DNA of 64,000 nt, from positions 1,054,001 through 1,118,000 of the forward strand of contig CAWCTD010000004.1 in the NCBI GenBank assembly GCA_963798455.1, written 5' to 3'. Source of the DNA: CAWCTD01 sp963798455. GTDB taxonomy: Bacteria; Acidobacteriota; Terriglobia; Bryobacterales; Bryobacteraceae. Below the pieces are notes generated by a model. It made no database searches. It had not been told where the DNA came from and saw nothing but the letters and a program-made list of their open reading frames with translations. The position numbers and the translations under genes are program-made. Below are positions 7,692 through 16,354 of the stretch, one piece after another; positions within the stretch are counted from its first letter, which is position 1; each line of letters starts with the position of its first letter.

Positions 7692-8450
7692 ATGAGCTAT
7701 TCGAGTGTTCTCTCGATGCTGCTGCTGCTCTCGCTGGCGGCTCCCGCGCAGCAGCCGGAGCAACCCCAAGCTCTGGCCATCGCCCGGAAGTGCGACGCGG
7801 CACTCAAGGGGAAGACCCAATACGGCGCCGCATCCATGACGGTGCGCACGCCCGAGTGGGAACGTACTCTCGAGATGACCTTCTGGTACGACTACCCGGA
7901 TAAGACCTTCATTCGCATTACATCGCCGGCCAAGGAAGCAGGAACCGGCACTCTTAGGATCGGCACTAATATGTGGATCTACCTGCCCTCCGTGGAACGC
8001 GTCATGAAGATCCCGCCCTCGCTTATGCTCCAGCCCTGGATGGGCAGCGACTTCACCAACGATGACTTGGTAAAAGAGAGCAGCCTGCCCACCGATTACA
8101 CTCATCGAATCGACGGTGAGACCACCGAGGCGGGTGACGTGTGCTACCGGCTCCTTGCCACGCCGAAGCCGGATGCCCCGGTCGTGTGGGGCAAGCTGGT
8201 CGTCCTCATCCGTAAGTCCGACTTCCTGCCACGCCGCGAGGAGTTCTACGACGAAAGGGGCGCGCTTCAAAAGACCCTGCATTTCGACGAGATCCGCCGG
8301 ACCGGATCACGCGACTATCCCATGAGGTGGCGCATGGTCTCGCAGGTCAAGCCTGGTCACGAGACGATTCTTGCATTCTCGTCGATCGAGTTCGACAAGC
8401 CCGTTTCGCCGGATATCTTCACCCGGCGGAACCTCGAGCGGCGTTTTTGA
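7692..8450 (+). CDS. exported outer-membrane lipoprotein-sorting (LolA-like) protein
   Basis: This 252-residue protein starts with a signal peptide (VLSMLLLLSLAAPAQQ) and then shows the LolA-like pattern of PF17131: ASMTVRTPEWERTLEMTFWY, ITSPAKEAGTGTLRIGTNMW and IYLPSVERVMKIPPS. These proteins have the LolA/LolB half-barrel that binds lipids or lipoproteins in the periplasm. It is followed 20 bases later by an FtsX-type permease gene, then an ATPase and a barrel protein. The context says it shuttles a lipidic cargo from the inner-membrane transporter to the outer membrane. The cargo is unknown. Confidence 0.8.
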   Translation: MSYSSVLSMLLLLSLAAPAQQPEQPQALAIARKCDAALKGKTQYGAASMTVRTPEWERTLEMTFWYDYPDKTFIRITSPAKEAGTGTLRIGTNMWIYLPSVERVMKIPPSLMLQPWMGSDFTNDDLVKESSLPTDYTHRIDGETTEAGDVCYRLLATPKPDAPVVWGKLVVLIRKSDFLPRREEFYDERGALQKTLHFDEIRRTGSRDYPMRWRMVSQVKPGHETILAFSSIEFDKPVSPDIFTRRNLERRF

Positions 8451-8470
8451 ACTGGCGCGGAAGGCTTCCG

Positions 8471-9697
8471 ATGCTCTTCTGGCAGATGGCATGGCGCAAC
8501 GTCTGGAGGTACAGGCGGCGGTCTCTGCTGACCGTCATGACTGTCGCCCTTGGCCTGACGTTCGACATACTGATGCGCGCCATCGGCGACGGCTTCCACG
8601 AGCAAATGGTGGATAACTCGGTGCGGGCCGAGATCGGCCATATCCAGATCCATCGCTCCGGGTATCGGCGCGATCCCAGCCTCGGAAAGACGCTGCCCGA
8701 CATGGCGCTGCTCCAACAAGTGATTCCACAAACTCCCCATCTTCGCGGCTGCTCCTTCCGGGTGCTGGGCGACGGACTGGCGAGCACCGCTGAGAACTCC
8801 GCCGGGGTGACCGTAATCGGCATCGTGCCCGAGGACGAACGGAGGGTCACCACCATTGATCGGGCGGTGGTGGCGGGAGCGTACTTGAAGGAAGGGACGA
8901 GCCGTCCTGTTCTGATCGGCGAGCGGTTGTCGCAGTCGTTGGGGGCGCGGTTAGAGGACAAGGTCGTGCTGATGGTGCAGGCCGCCGATGGGTCGTTGGG
9001 CGGGCAACTGTTCCGCGTAGCCGGCATCTTCCGCTCCGGCTCTCCCGAACTGGACCGCGGGGTCGTTTATCTTCTGAAACAAGACGCCCAGTCGCTGTTT
9101 TCGCTGGGCGACAGGGTTACGGAAGCCGCCCTGCTGCTCGATTCCTCTGGCGCGGTGGCGCAGGCCAAGCGGTTCCTGACGGCACGCCTGGCCGGGCAGC
9201 CGGTCGAGGTTCTGCCCTGGTATGTCGTGGAGCCCTTCCTCCAACAGTTCATCGAGCTGGATGATGCCTTCTTCTACATCATCGTCGCGATCCTGTTCGT
9301 TGTGATTTCGGTGGGTATCCTCAACACCGTCATGATGTCCGTGTTCGAGCGTGTGCGGGAATTCGGCGTGATGATGGCGCTCGGCACCAGGCCGCGGCAG
9401 GTGGTCCGGCTGGTCATGCAGGAAGCTGCGGTCCTGGCCCTGTTAGGCGTTGTGCTTGGCGCTCTTCTTGGCAGCGCGGCTACGGTTCTGTTCGCCCACA
9501 TCGGCATCGATCTTTCCCGCTACGCAGCAGGAGCATCCGCTCTGGGTATCACTACCACCGTGGTCTATCCGGTACTGACTGTGAAGAACCTCGCGTTCTC
9601 GAATCTCTCCGTGTTCGTAGTGGTGGTGGTGGTGGCTCTCTATCCGGCGGTCAAAGCGGCGGGGCTGCGGCCCGTGGAGGCCATCCGGCACATCTGA
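8471..9697 (+). CDS. ABC transporter permease, FtsX/LolE-like
   Basis: This roughly 408-residue permease starts MLFWQMAWRNVWRYRRRSLL, the typical cytoplasmic start of FtsX-fold permeases, followed by the first membrane helix. It has a large periplasmic domain (about residues 50-270) and a C-terminal three-helix block with VREFGVMMALGTRPRQVVRL, the coupling-helix region of LolE/MacB-type proteins. I placed the start at 8471 rather than at an upstream in-frame site, because upstream codons overlap the previous gene and do not resemble the family. It would form the membrane part of the transporter powered by the ATPase encoded seven bases downstream. Confidence 0.85.
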   Translation: MLFWQMAWRNVWRYRRRSLLTVMTVALGLTFDILMRAIGDGFHEQMVDNSVRAEIGHIQIHRSGYRRDPSLGKTLPDMALLQQVIPQTPHLRGCSFRVLGDGLASTAENSAGVTVIGIVPEDERRVTTIDRAVVAGAYLKEGTSRPVLIGERLSQSLGARLEDKVVLMVQAADGSLGGQLFRVAGIFRSGSPELDRGVVYLLKQDAQSLFSLGDRVTEAALLLDSSGAVAQAKRFLTARLAGQPVEVLPWYVVEPFLQQFIELDDAFFYIIVAILFVVISVGILNTVMMSVFERVREFGVMMALGTRPRQVVRLVMQEAAVLALLGVVLGALLGSAATVLFAHIGIDLSRYAAGASALGITTTVVYPVLTVKNLAFSNLSVFVVVVVVALYPAVKAAGLRPVEAIRHI

Positions 9698-9703
9698 GGA
9701 ACC

Positions 9704-10390
9704 ATGGCGCTGATCGAACTCACCGGCGTTTCGAGAACCTATCGCAATCACGTGTCCGTCAACGCCCTGACGGGGATCAGCCTGGCCATTGAGAAGGGAC
9801 AGTTCGTGGCGGCGGTAGGCCCCTCGGGCTCAGGCAAGACCACCCTGCTGAACCTTATCGGCGCGATTGACACGCCGGACACTGGCTCGATCCGAATCGC
9901 CGGACTCGATATCACGTCCACGCCGCCGGCCAAGCTCGCCGATTTCCGCCTTCGGCACATCGGCTTCGTGTTTCAGTCCTTCAACCTGTTCCCTGTGCTC
10001 AGCGTGCTCGAGAATCTGGAATTCGTGCCGGCGCTCCAAGGTGTCCCGAAGCAAGAGCGGGTTCGCAGAGCCGAGCTCCTGCTCGAAGCCGTCGGCTTGC
10101 GCGATCTGCGCGACAAGAGACCCGACGAACTCAGCGGCGGCCAGCAGCAGCGCGTCGCCGTGCTGCGCGCCATTCTTCCCGAACCCGACCTCGTGCTGGC
10201 CGACGAGCCGACCGCGAACCTTGATTCCGAGAACGCCAGCCTGCTGCTCGACATGATGGAGCGCCTGAACCGCGAGCGTGCCGTCACTTTCCTGTTCTCG
10301 ACCCACGACCCGGCGGTCATGCGCCGGGCGCGCCGTCTGATCCGCCTCAAGGACGGCCGGCTGACCGGCGACGAAGCGCAGGAGCCGTGA
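9704..10390 (+). CDS. ABC transporter ATP-binding protein, LolD/MacB type
   Basis: This 228-residue ATPase shows every expected motif: Walker A GPSGSGKTTL, a Q-loop in FVFQSFNLFP, the signature LSGGQQQRVAV, Walker B LVLADEPTANLD and the switch histidine in STHDPAVM. The FVFQSFNL segment and size fit the LolD/MacB/FtsE group that drives mechanotransmission-type export. It starts seven bases after the permease stop and ends overlapping the start of the next gene, so all four genes are one transcription and translation unit. Confidence 0.9.
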   Translation: MALIELTGVSRTYRNHVSVNALTGISLAIEKGQFVAAVGPSGSGKTTLLNLIGAIDTPDTGSIRIAGLDITSTPPAKLADFRLRHIGFVFQSFNLFPVLSVLENLEFVPALQGVPKQERVRRAELLLEAVGLRDLRDKRPDELSGGQQQRVAVLRAILPEPDLVLADEPTANLDSENASLLLDMMERLNRERAVTFLFSTHDPAVMRRARRLIRLKDGRLTGDEAQEP

Positions 10391-11580
10391 GGACTCTCGG
10401 CTGCCTGTTGGCGATCCTGGCCGCCGGCCCGATGGCGGCCCAGACTTCCTCCCCCGACGGCGCCGGCTCATCCTGGACGCAGCAACTCAGCGGCTACTTC
10501 AAGAACCTGACCAGCACCTCGCGATCCTATTTCACCCAGGACACGTGGGCCGACAACCTCGATCGCCTGCGGCTCACCTACGACGGCAAGTACTCCGGCT
10601 GGCTCCAGCTCCACGTGGATTACGACAACGATCTCCACGCCGGTAATCTCATCGCTCTTCCCGACTTCGAGACGGTTCGCGACCGGCAGAGCGGCGCGTG
10701 GCTGGATCTCCGGCACACGATGGTCAACGAGCACAACGTCTACTGGGACACGTCCCTTTACCGGGGCTATGTCACCTTCGAGAATGGTTCCGCTGCTCTC
10801 ACGCTCGGACGCCAGCGCATCGGATGGGGGACGGCCCGTTTCTGGAGTCCCATGGACGTCTTCAACCCGATCAGCCCCTTGCAGATGGAGCCGAACGAGC
10901 GCCAGGGTGTGGATGCCGCCCTCTTGCAGTACAGTTCTCCCGGCGCGCTCCGATGGAACCTGGTCTACGCGCCTCAAGATGGATTCCGCCAGTCCTCTTC
11001 CGCCCTGCGCCTGGGCCGCACTGCTCATAACTACGATTTCGATGTGGCCGCGGGCCGCTTCGGGCAGGACTGGATGGGAGGGGCCGATTTCGCCGGGCAG
11101 ATTCGCGGCGCCGGAATAAGAGGAGAGGTGACGTACCGCTGGCGCCACCCTGCTTCGGGCTCCAACCCGATCTCCGTCAAGGATGCGCTGCGTCTGGTCG
11201 CCGGCGCCGACTACTCCTTCGCCAACAGCCTCTATCTGGTCGGGGAGTACTTCTACAACCAGGGCCAACCCGATGTGCCGCGGAACAACCCGTTCGATCC
11301 CAGCGTACTGCTGCGCTTCTCAAGCGAGATCTTCACCTTGCGGCGGCACTTCATCTCAACCGGCGCGACCTACGCTCTCACGCCCCTCTGGCGGCTGGAG
11401 GCGTATGCAGTCACCGACGTGCAAGGGCCGTCCGCCGTGGTGCTGCCCCGCCTCAATCACAGCCTGACTGCGAACACGGATCTAAACTTCGGCGCCCAGC
11501 TTTTCGCTTCAACCAGCACCGGCGAGTTCCACGGCCTCTCTGATCTCGCCTACATCGAGTTCACATATCACTTTCGCTGA
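10387..11580 (+). CDS. outer-membrane beta-barrel protein of the Lol-like operon
   Basis: This 397-residue protein starts at a GTG that overlaps the previous stop (GTGA), indicating coupled translation. It has a signal peptide (CLLAILAAGPMAAQ) and then many amphipathic strands with alternating aromatic residues, ending IEFTYHFR, a typical C-terminal barrel strand with terminal aromatic/arginine. FSPMDVFNPI-like text (ARFWSPMDVFNPISP) recalls DUF1302-type barrels. I infer that it is the outer-membrane partner of the LolA-like, permease and ATPase proteins. No enzyme motif is visible. Confidence 0.7.
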   Translation: MRTLGCLLAILAAGPMAAQTSSPDGAGSSWTQQLSGYFKNLTSTSRSYFTQDTWADNLDRLRLTYDGKYSGWLQLHVDYDNDLHAGNLIALPDFETVRDRQSGAWLDLRHTMVNEHNVYWDTSLYRGYVTFENGSAALTLGRQRIGWGTARFWSPMDVFNPISPLQMEPNERQGVDAALLQYSSPGALRWNLVYAPQDGFRQSSSALRLGRTAHNYDFDVAAGRFGQDWMGGADFAGQIRGAGIRGEVTYRWRHPASGSNPISVKDALRLVAGADYSFANSLYLVGEYFYNQGQPDVPRNNPFDPSVLLRFSSEIFTLRRHFISTGATYALTPLWRLEAYAVTDVQGPSAVVLPRLNHSLTANTDLNFGAQLFASTSTGEFHGLSDLAYIEFTYHFR

Positions 11581-11614
11581 GGCATTCGTGCTGGTCGACT
11601 GCCCCCGGCAATCC

Positions 11615-12823
11615 CTACGCTCTGCTCTTGTGATCCTGAGCTGCCTTCAGCATCGATTGCATGCAACCGATCAGATAGGCCACGCCGATGTTCGGCCGGT
11701 ACGGTCCCGGAGCGCCTCTGCCTGCCCCGCCGCCCCCCCTGGCGGGTTCCGCGCCCGGCATGACCCCCAGCGCCGGAATATGATCGGGGATCGCGATGCC
11801 CTCGAAGTTGACGTCCACCATCGCCTGCATCACCTTGCTCATGTCGTAGTAGCCGTCGTCTATCAAGCTCTCGGTGAAGTGCGGCAAGGGCGCGCTCACG
11901 TTCCGGAAATGTACCTTGAAGAGCTTCTTGATGCCGCCGAAGTACTTGATGGTCTCCACCGGGTCCCTGCCCATCAGCTTGCCGCCCTCCGTCCAGCACC
12001 CTACGCAAAGGCACATGCCTATGTTGGGACTGTTGGCGATCTCCAAAGCTTTCTTGTAGCCTTCAAAATTGCCGAAAATGCAGCGCGGAACACCCGCCAG
12101 GACCGGTTGCGGCGGGTCGTCGGGGTGAATACCGATCCGGACGCCTGCCTCCTCGGCCACCGGAACCACCTTCTTGATGAAGTAGGTGTAGTTGTCCCAG
12201 ATCTCCTCCTTGCTGAACACGCGGCCATGGGAAAGAGGCTCCGTATAGGTCTTCCCGCCCCAGCTTCCCCGCAGATTGGGGCTGGACAAATCGCAGTCGG
12301 CGCCCGTATACCCACGCGGCAACGTCGCCCGGCCGCTGCGCCAGATGCCGTTCCCCATGTGGGCGTACGTGCTGTAAGGGATGCCGGCTTTGCCCAGGTA
12401 CCTGATGTAATTCAAATACTCTTCGATCTTCTGGTCGCGTCCGGGAAGGTTCAGCGTGACCTCCGGCATGTTATGCAGGCTGCCGCTCGGCCCCACTCCA
12501 CTGCCGATGTTATACACCTTGAAGCCGCCGGCTTCCCATTGCTGCCGCATCTTGGTGAAGCCCTCGGCGGTGGCCGTTTCAGGTGAAGCCCCGAGGCTCA
12601 CCCAGCTCACCCCAAGCTGCTTGAGGTAGACCATGTTCTCCTCGGTCGGCTGGCCCCCGCTGGTGCCGATCTTGATCCCCGGCGGGATCGGACGAAGCGT
12701 GGCGGAACTCCTGCCGGCCGTGGCCAGCAACGCCGCTCCTCCGAGTGCCACCTTGGAGAACTCTCTTCGATCCAAACTCAACTTCTCGTTCCGCATCTCT
12801 CCCGGTGCTTCAGAACCACTCAT
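11615..12823 (-). CDS. Tat-signalled UxuA-like mannonate dehydratase, copy 1
   Basis: This roughly 402-residue protein has a twin-arginine signal (DRREFSKVALGGAALL) and a TIM barrel of the UxuA/xylose-isomerase type. Seen are the UxuA hallmark GIHPDDPP, then a cysteine in CLCVGCW, a histidine in KVHFRNV and Asp-His in IPDHIP. These correspond to the metal ligands of D-mannonate dehydratase. The start MSGSEAPG is preceded by AAAGGAG; an ATG seven codons earlier would put that ribosome site inside the coding region. The paralogue at 22914-24128 is nearly identical over long DNA stretches. The enzyme would convert mannonate or a related acid to the 2-keto-3-deoxy acid, apparently outside the cytoplasm. 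Confidence 0.8.
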   Translation of the reverse strand: MSGSEAPGEMRNEKLSLDRREFSKVALGGAALLATAGRSSATLRPIPPGIKIGTSGGQPTEENMVYLKQLGVSWVSLGASPETATAEGFTKMRQQWEAGGFKVYNIGSGVGPSGSLHNMPEVTLNLPGRDQKIEEYLNYIRYLGKAGIPYSTYAHMGNGIWRSGRATLPRGYTGADCDLSSPNLRGSWGGKTYTEPLSHGRVFSKEEIWDNYTYFIKKVVPVAEEAGVRIGIHPDDPPQPVLAGVPRCIFGNFEGYKKALEIANSPNIGMCLCVGCWTEGGKLMGRDPVETIKYFGGIKKLFKVHFRNVSAPLPHFTESLIDDGYYDMSKVMQAMVDVNFEGIAIPDHIPALGVMPGAEPARGGGGAGRGAPGPYRPNIGVAYLIGCMQSMLKAAQDHKSRA

Positions 12824-12912
12824 GTTGTAATCTCCTTTGTGCAATCGCCTACCTAGACCGCGTCTCCCGGTGACCTTATGTCACGATGGCTGCCACCTTC
12901 CATTGTACTGCC

Positions 12913-12940
12913 GTCCACCCTAGCGCCAGCCGGGGTGGAC
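12913..12940 (-). terminator. hairpin between the TonB receptor and UxuA-like genes
   Basis: GTCCACCC (12913-12920) and GGGTGGAC (12933-12940) are perfect eight-base arms around a 12-base loop, just after the receptor stop codon at 12949 in the minus direction. No T-run follows, so it may be a processing or attenuation hairpin rather than a full terminator. Confidence 0.4.
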
Positions 12941-12948
12941 CCTTTGAA

Positions 12949-15900
12949 TCAAAAGATGAGTTTCAGCGCCACCTGCACGTTGCGCTCGTTCATGGAGACA
13001 TTCGCCACCGTGGACAAAATCGTCTTCGACGTAATGACTCCGAAGTTAGCTACGCGCGGATTTGTCCCGGGATCTGCCAGCAAGGGGTGGTTGAGCACGT
13101 TGAACGCTTCGCCGCGGAGTTCCGCGGTCAGCCGCTCGAAAATGCGGAATCTCTTGAAAAGCGACGCGTCCAGGTTATGGTATGTCGGCCCTCGAATGAT
13201 GCCGAGTCCCGCGTTTCCGAACGTGCCCGCTTTGGGTACCGCAAACGCTGCCGGGTTGAACCATGGCTGGCCGAGACCGCGCGCTCCGGAGACATCGAGG
13301 CTTCCCACCAGGTCCCAGGGCGCGCCTCCAGATCCGACTCCCGCGACGTCTGTCGAATCGGTTACGGACAAAGGGTTTCCCGATCTGTAAAAAATTACAC
13401 TGGAGACTTGCCAGCCTCCGAGCAGGTTGCCCGCCAGGCTGCGACTGTTTCTCAGGAATGGCAGCGCATAAATGACGTTCATGTTGAGCAGATTCTTCCT
13501 GTCCCACTCAAATGGCGCCTTCTTGAACACTTGGGCGTTGTACGTGATGTTGTCCAAACCCTTGGAGAATGTATAACTCACTCCGAACCCGAGCCCGGAA
13601 GCGAAGCGCCGGTCCAGGCTCACCTGGGCCGAGTTATAGTCACTACGGCCGTCAGTCGTCGTCAGATTGATCGCCGCGAGGCCGTACCAAGGCCGATAAG
13701 TATTCGCCAGCGTGCCGGGATGTGCGGTGAGGGTGCCTGGAGGTATCTCGTTCAGGTTCCGGGTGCGGATCAGGTTGACTGACTGCTTGCCCACGTACGC
13801 AACGTCAAGTACTATCCCGTGGGGCAGTTCGTGCTGAAGCGAGGCGCTATAACTGAACGAGGTGGGGTACCTGTAGCTCGGATCTAGACGGCTGATGCTC
13901 TGCGGTGTGTAGCGGCCTCCCGACCCGGCGCCAGGGTCGTCCACCTTGCCGTACTGCACTGAAGACGTCACCAGGTTCGGCGCGTTGCCCATAAGATTTT
14001 GCAGCATCTGGCGCTGGTTGAACTCGCCGCCGCCCAGACGAATTCCGGTTTTGCTGGACAGACGGTAGGCGATGCCAAGCCGTGGCGCGAAATAGTGGTA
14101 CATGCTGTTCACGAAGCCACCAGGCAGGTTGTGGAACAGGCGCTGATAGTCAGGCAGGTAGATCGCGTTCGCTCGACCCGCCGCAGAGTCGGGAATGCCG
14201 CTTCCAGGCAGGACGATGCCATTAAACGGATCGCCCGAGGTGATGTACCCGCTTTTCGGATCGATAACAGCGGCGTTCGCGGGGTTGTAATATCGAGGGT
14301 CGAATTCGGAAATATCGTTCCACTTTGCGTGCCAAGGCTGCCGGTACGACCAGCGCACGCCCATCTCCACCGTGAGGTTCGGGGTCGCCTTCCACGTGTC
14401 CTGAGCGTAGGACTCCACGGCCACGCTCGTGACCAAGGTGTAAGGACGCCGGCCGCTCTCCGTATACGTGTCGAAATTGCCCAAGACCACGTTGGCACTG
14501 GCGAGCCCCGTAGTCAGTGGGTTGGCGCCCGTGTCCGCGAAGCTGAAGCTTCCGTTCTGGGTGCCGGTTAGTTCGTTGTTCTTTTGGGTGGCTTTTTCCA
14601 CCCACACGCCGAACTTCAGTGTGTGGTTGCTCCGCGCGATCCAGGTGAAGTTGTCGGCCCAGGAGTAGATGGGACCAGACGAGTTCTGCGGTCGGCTGCC
14701 GCCGGAGAGGCTGTAGAGGCCAGCAATGCTCGCGGCCGGGATCCTGTCCGGTACGACTTTGGAGCCCGAAACCATGTAAGGATAGTTGATCCCGTACTGC
14801 CCTCTCGTGAGCCAGTCGTGGCCCTCGGTATTTACGTATGGGTCCAGTTGGGCTCTGTCGGCCGCGGCCGAAAACGTGGCGTCGTTGATCTTGGTCGGGG
14901 ACAGGGTGGTGGTTATGGATAGGACGCCTACTTTGTTGGGGCGGTGCCAACGAGTGTTCGAGCGGTCCAGGCCGGTGCCGAACGTACCTTCGAAGGGTTG
15001 ATCTTCTTCGTACTGATAGTGGTTCCCGCTGAAGCTGATCCGGCTGCTACCAGCGTAGTAGTCCATCCGTACAGTATCCTTCCGGTTGGTAATAGGGTCA
15101 GGCAGAGTTTTGATCCAGTTGGCTGTGCCTACTTGGTACCCCGGGGTGGGAAGCGGGTACGCACCTAGAATCGCTATCCCGTTAGGACTCCGCTGGAGCG
15201 CGGGGATCACGTTGTTAGGAAAGGGCGCTTTGGTGCTCGGATCGGTTACGATTCTGATCTTCTTGTAGAACGGGTTGTTAGGATCCAGCAACCCACTGAA
15301 ATCGCCCGTTCTCATGGCCGCCGTGGGCACGGTGGAGGTGTTGGTCTGCTCCCTGCGATACCACACCCACTCCTGGGAAAAGAAGAAGAAGAGCTTGTTT
15401 CGCGTGGTATTGAATTTGCCGGGAATCACCACCGGGCCGCCGATGGAGTACCCCGGCTGGTTGTAGCGAAAGGGCGCCGGACGCGAGGAATCGCTCAGGT
15501 TGGGGCTGTTGTTGCGCGTCCAACTGTTGGCGTCCAGCCTGGAATTGCGCAGGAACTCCCATGCGGTTCCATGGAAGTCTCGTGTCCCGCTCTTGGTGAC
15601 AAAGCGAAGTTGGCCGTCCATGGCACGCCCGTATTCGGCGGGGTAGGTCGTAGTCAGGATCTGCACCTCCTGAATCGCATCCACGTTCAGGACGCCGATG
15701 TTGGTGTCGCGAGCGGCATCTCCTCGAGCCCGCAACAAGTTGACGCCGTCCATCGTCACCGCATTTCCGTTCTTCCGGCCTCCGTTGATGGAAACGCTCT
15801 GCTCCACCCACCCAGGGTTGAAGCCGTTGAACTGGTCGCCGATCACCCCGGCCTTGAGCGTCGCCATGTTGAACGGATTGCGGCCGTTCAGGGCCAGATC

Positions 15901-16320
15901 CGTGATTTGGGTGGCGTCAATCGTGCGCCCGATCTGTGCGGTGTCCAGCGTGGTCAGAGCGACGTCCGCCGACACAGTGATCGATTCCGTCGTGGACCCG
16001 ATTTCCAGCGCCGCGTCCACCGTGGTGCGCGTCGCGGCATTCACCGTCACGTTAGTTCTCACGAACGTCTTGAAGCCGGCCGCCTGCACGCTGATCTCAT
16101 AAGGGCCCACCGGCAGATTCGTGAACAGGTACGTCCCGGTCTGGTCCGTCTTGGTGGACGAGGCTTGGCCGGTCGCGGCGCTCTTGGCCGTGACTGCGGC
16201 GCCCGAGACGACAGCTTGGCTTGAGTCCTTCACCGTCCCCGTGATTTGCCCTTGGTCAAACTGGGCATACGCCGCGAAGGCAAACAAAAGAACGAAGACT
16301 AGGCATGCAACTTTGTGCAT
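12949..16320 (-). CDS. Oar-like TonB-dependent outer-membrane receptor, copy 1
   Basis: This 1123-residue protein has a signal peptide (ending AFAAYAQ), then a carboxypeptidase-regulatory-like domain (GQITGTVKDSSQAVVSGAAV to about residue 105), then a plug domain (LNGRNPFNMATLKAGV, AEYGRAMDGQLRFVTKSGT) and a large barrel ending VQVALKLIF. Such large receptors are abundant in Acidobacteriota and import oligosaccharides or other large ligands using TonB energy. The start at 16320 follows AAAGGGA. Together with the DUF362 and hypothetical genes upstream and the UxuA-like gene downstream it forms one minus-strand arm. The ligand is unknown, but the neighbours suggest uronic-acid-containing sugars. 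Confidence 0.85.
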   Translation of the reverse strand: MHKVACLVFVLLFAFAAYAQFDQGQITGTVKDSSQAVVSGAAVTAKSAATGQASSTKTDQTGTYLFTNLPVGPYEISVQAAGFKTFVRTNVTVNAATRTTVDAALEIGSTTESITVSADVALTTLDTAQIGRTIDATQITDLALNGRNPFNMATLKAGVIGDQFNGFNPGWVEQSVSINGGRKNGNAVTMDGVNLLRARGDAARDTNIGVLNVDAIQEVQILTTTYPAEYGRAMDGQLRFVTKSGTRDFHGTAWEFLRNSRLDANSWTRNNSPNLSDSSRPAPFRYNQPGYSIGGPVVIPGKFNTTRNKLFFFFSQEWVWYRREQTNTSTVPTAAMRTGDFSGLLDPNNPFYKKIRIVTDPSTKAPFPNNVIPALQRSPNGIAILGAYPLPTPGYQVGTANWIKTLPDPITNRKDTVRMDYYAGSSRISFSGNHYQYEEDQPFEGTFGTGLDRSNTRWHRPNKVGVLSITTTLSPTKINDATFSAAADRAQLDPYVNTEGHDWLTRGQYGINYPYMVSGSKVVPDRIPAASIAGLYSLSGGSRPQNSSGPIYSWADNFTWIARSNHTLKFGVWVEKATQKNNELTGTQNGSFSFADTGANPLTTGLASANVVLGNFDTYTESGRRPYTLVTSVAVESYAQDTWKATPNLTVEMGVRWSYRQPWHAKWNDISEFDPRYYNPANAAVIDPKSGYITSGDPFNGIVLPGSGIPDSAAGRANAIYLPDYQRLFHNLPGGFVNSMYHYFAPRLGIAYRLSSKTGIRLGGGEFNQRQMLQNLMGNAPNLVTSSVQYGKVDDPGAGSGGRYTPQSISRLDPSYRYPTSFSYSASLQHELPHGIVLDVAYVGKQSVNLIRTRNLNEIPPGTLTAHPGTLANTYRPWYGLAAINLTTTDGRSDYNSAQVSLDRRFASGLGFGVSYTFSKGLDNITYNAQVFKKAPFEWDRKNLLNMNVIYALPFLRNSRSLAGNLLGGWQVSSVIFYRSGNPLSVTDSTDVAGVGSGGAPWDLVGSLDVSGARGLGQPWFNPAAFAVPKAGTFGNAGLGIIRGPTYHNLDASLFKRFRIFERLTAELRGEAFNVLNHPLLADPGTNPRVANFGVITSKTILSTVANVSMNERNVQVALKLIF

Positions 16321-16354
16321 TTCGAATCCCTTTCTGAAAACTGCACCAGCCGGA

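Noticed and set aside
11588..12586. Plus-strand open frame of 332 codons
   Set aside because: Shadow of the UxuA-like gene; the same shadow appears opposite copy 2, which reflects DNA identity rather than coding.
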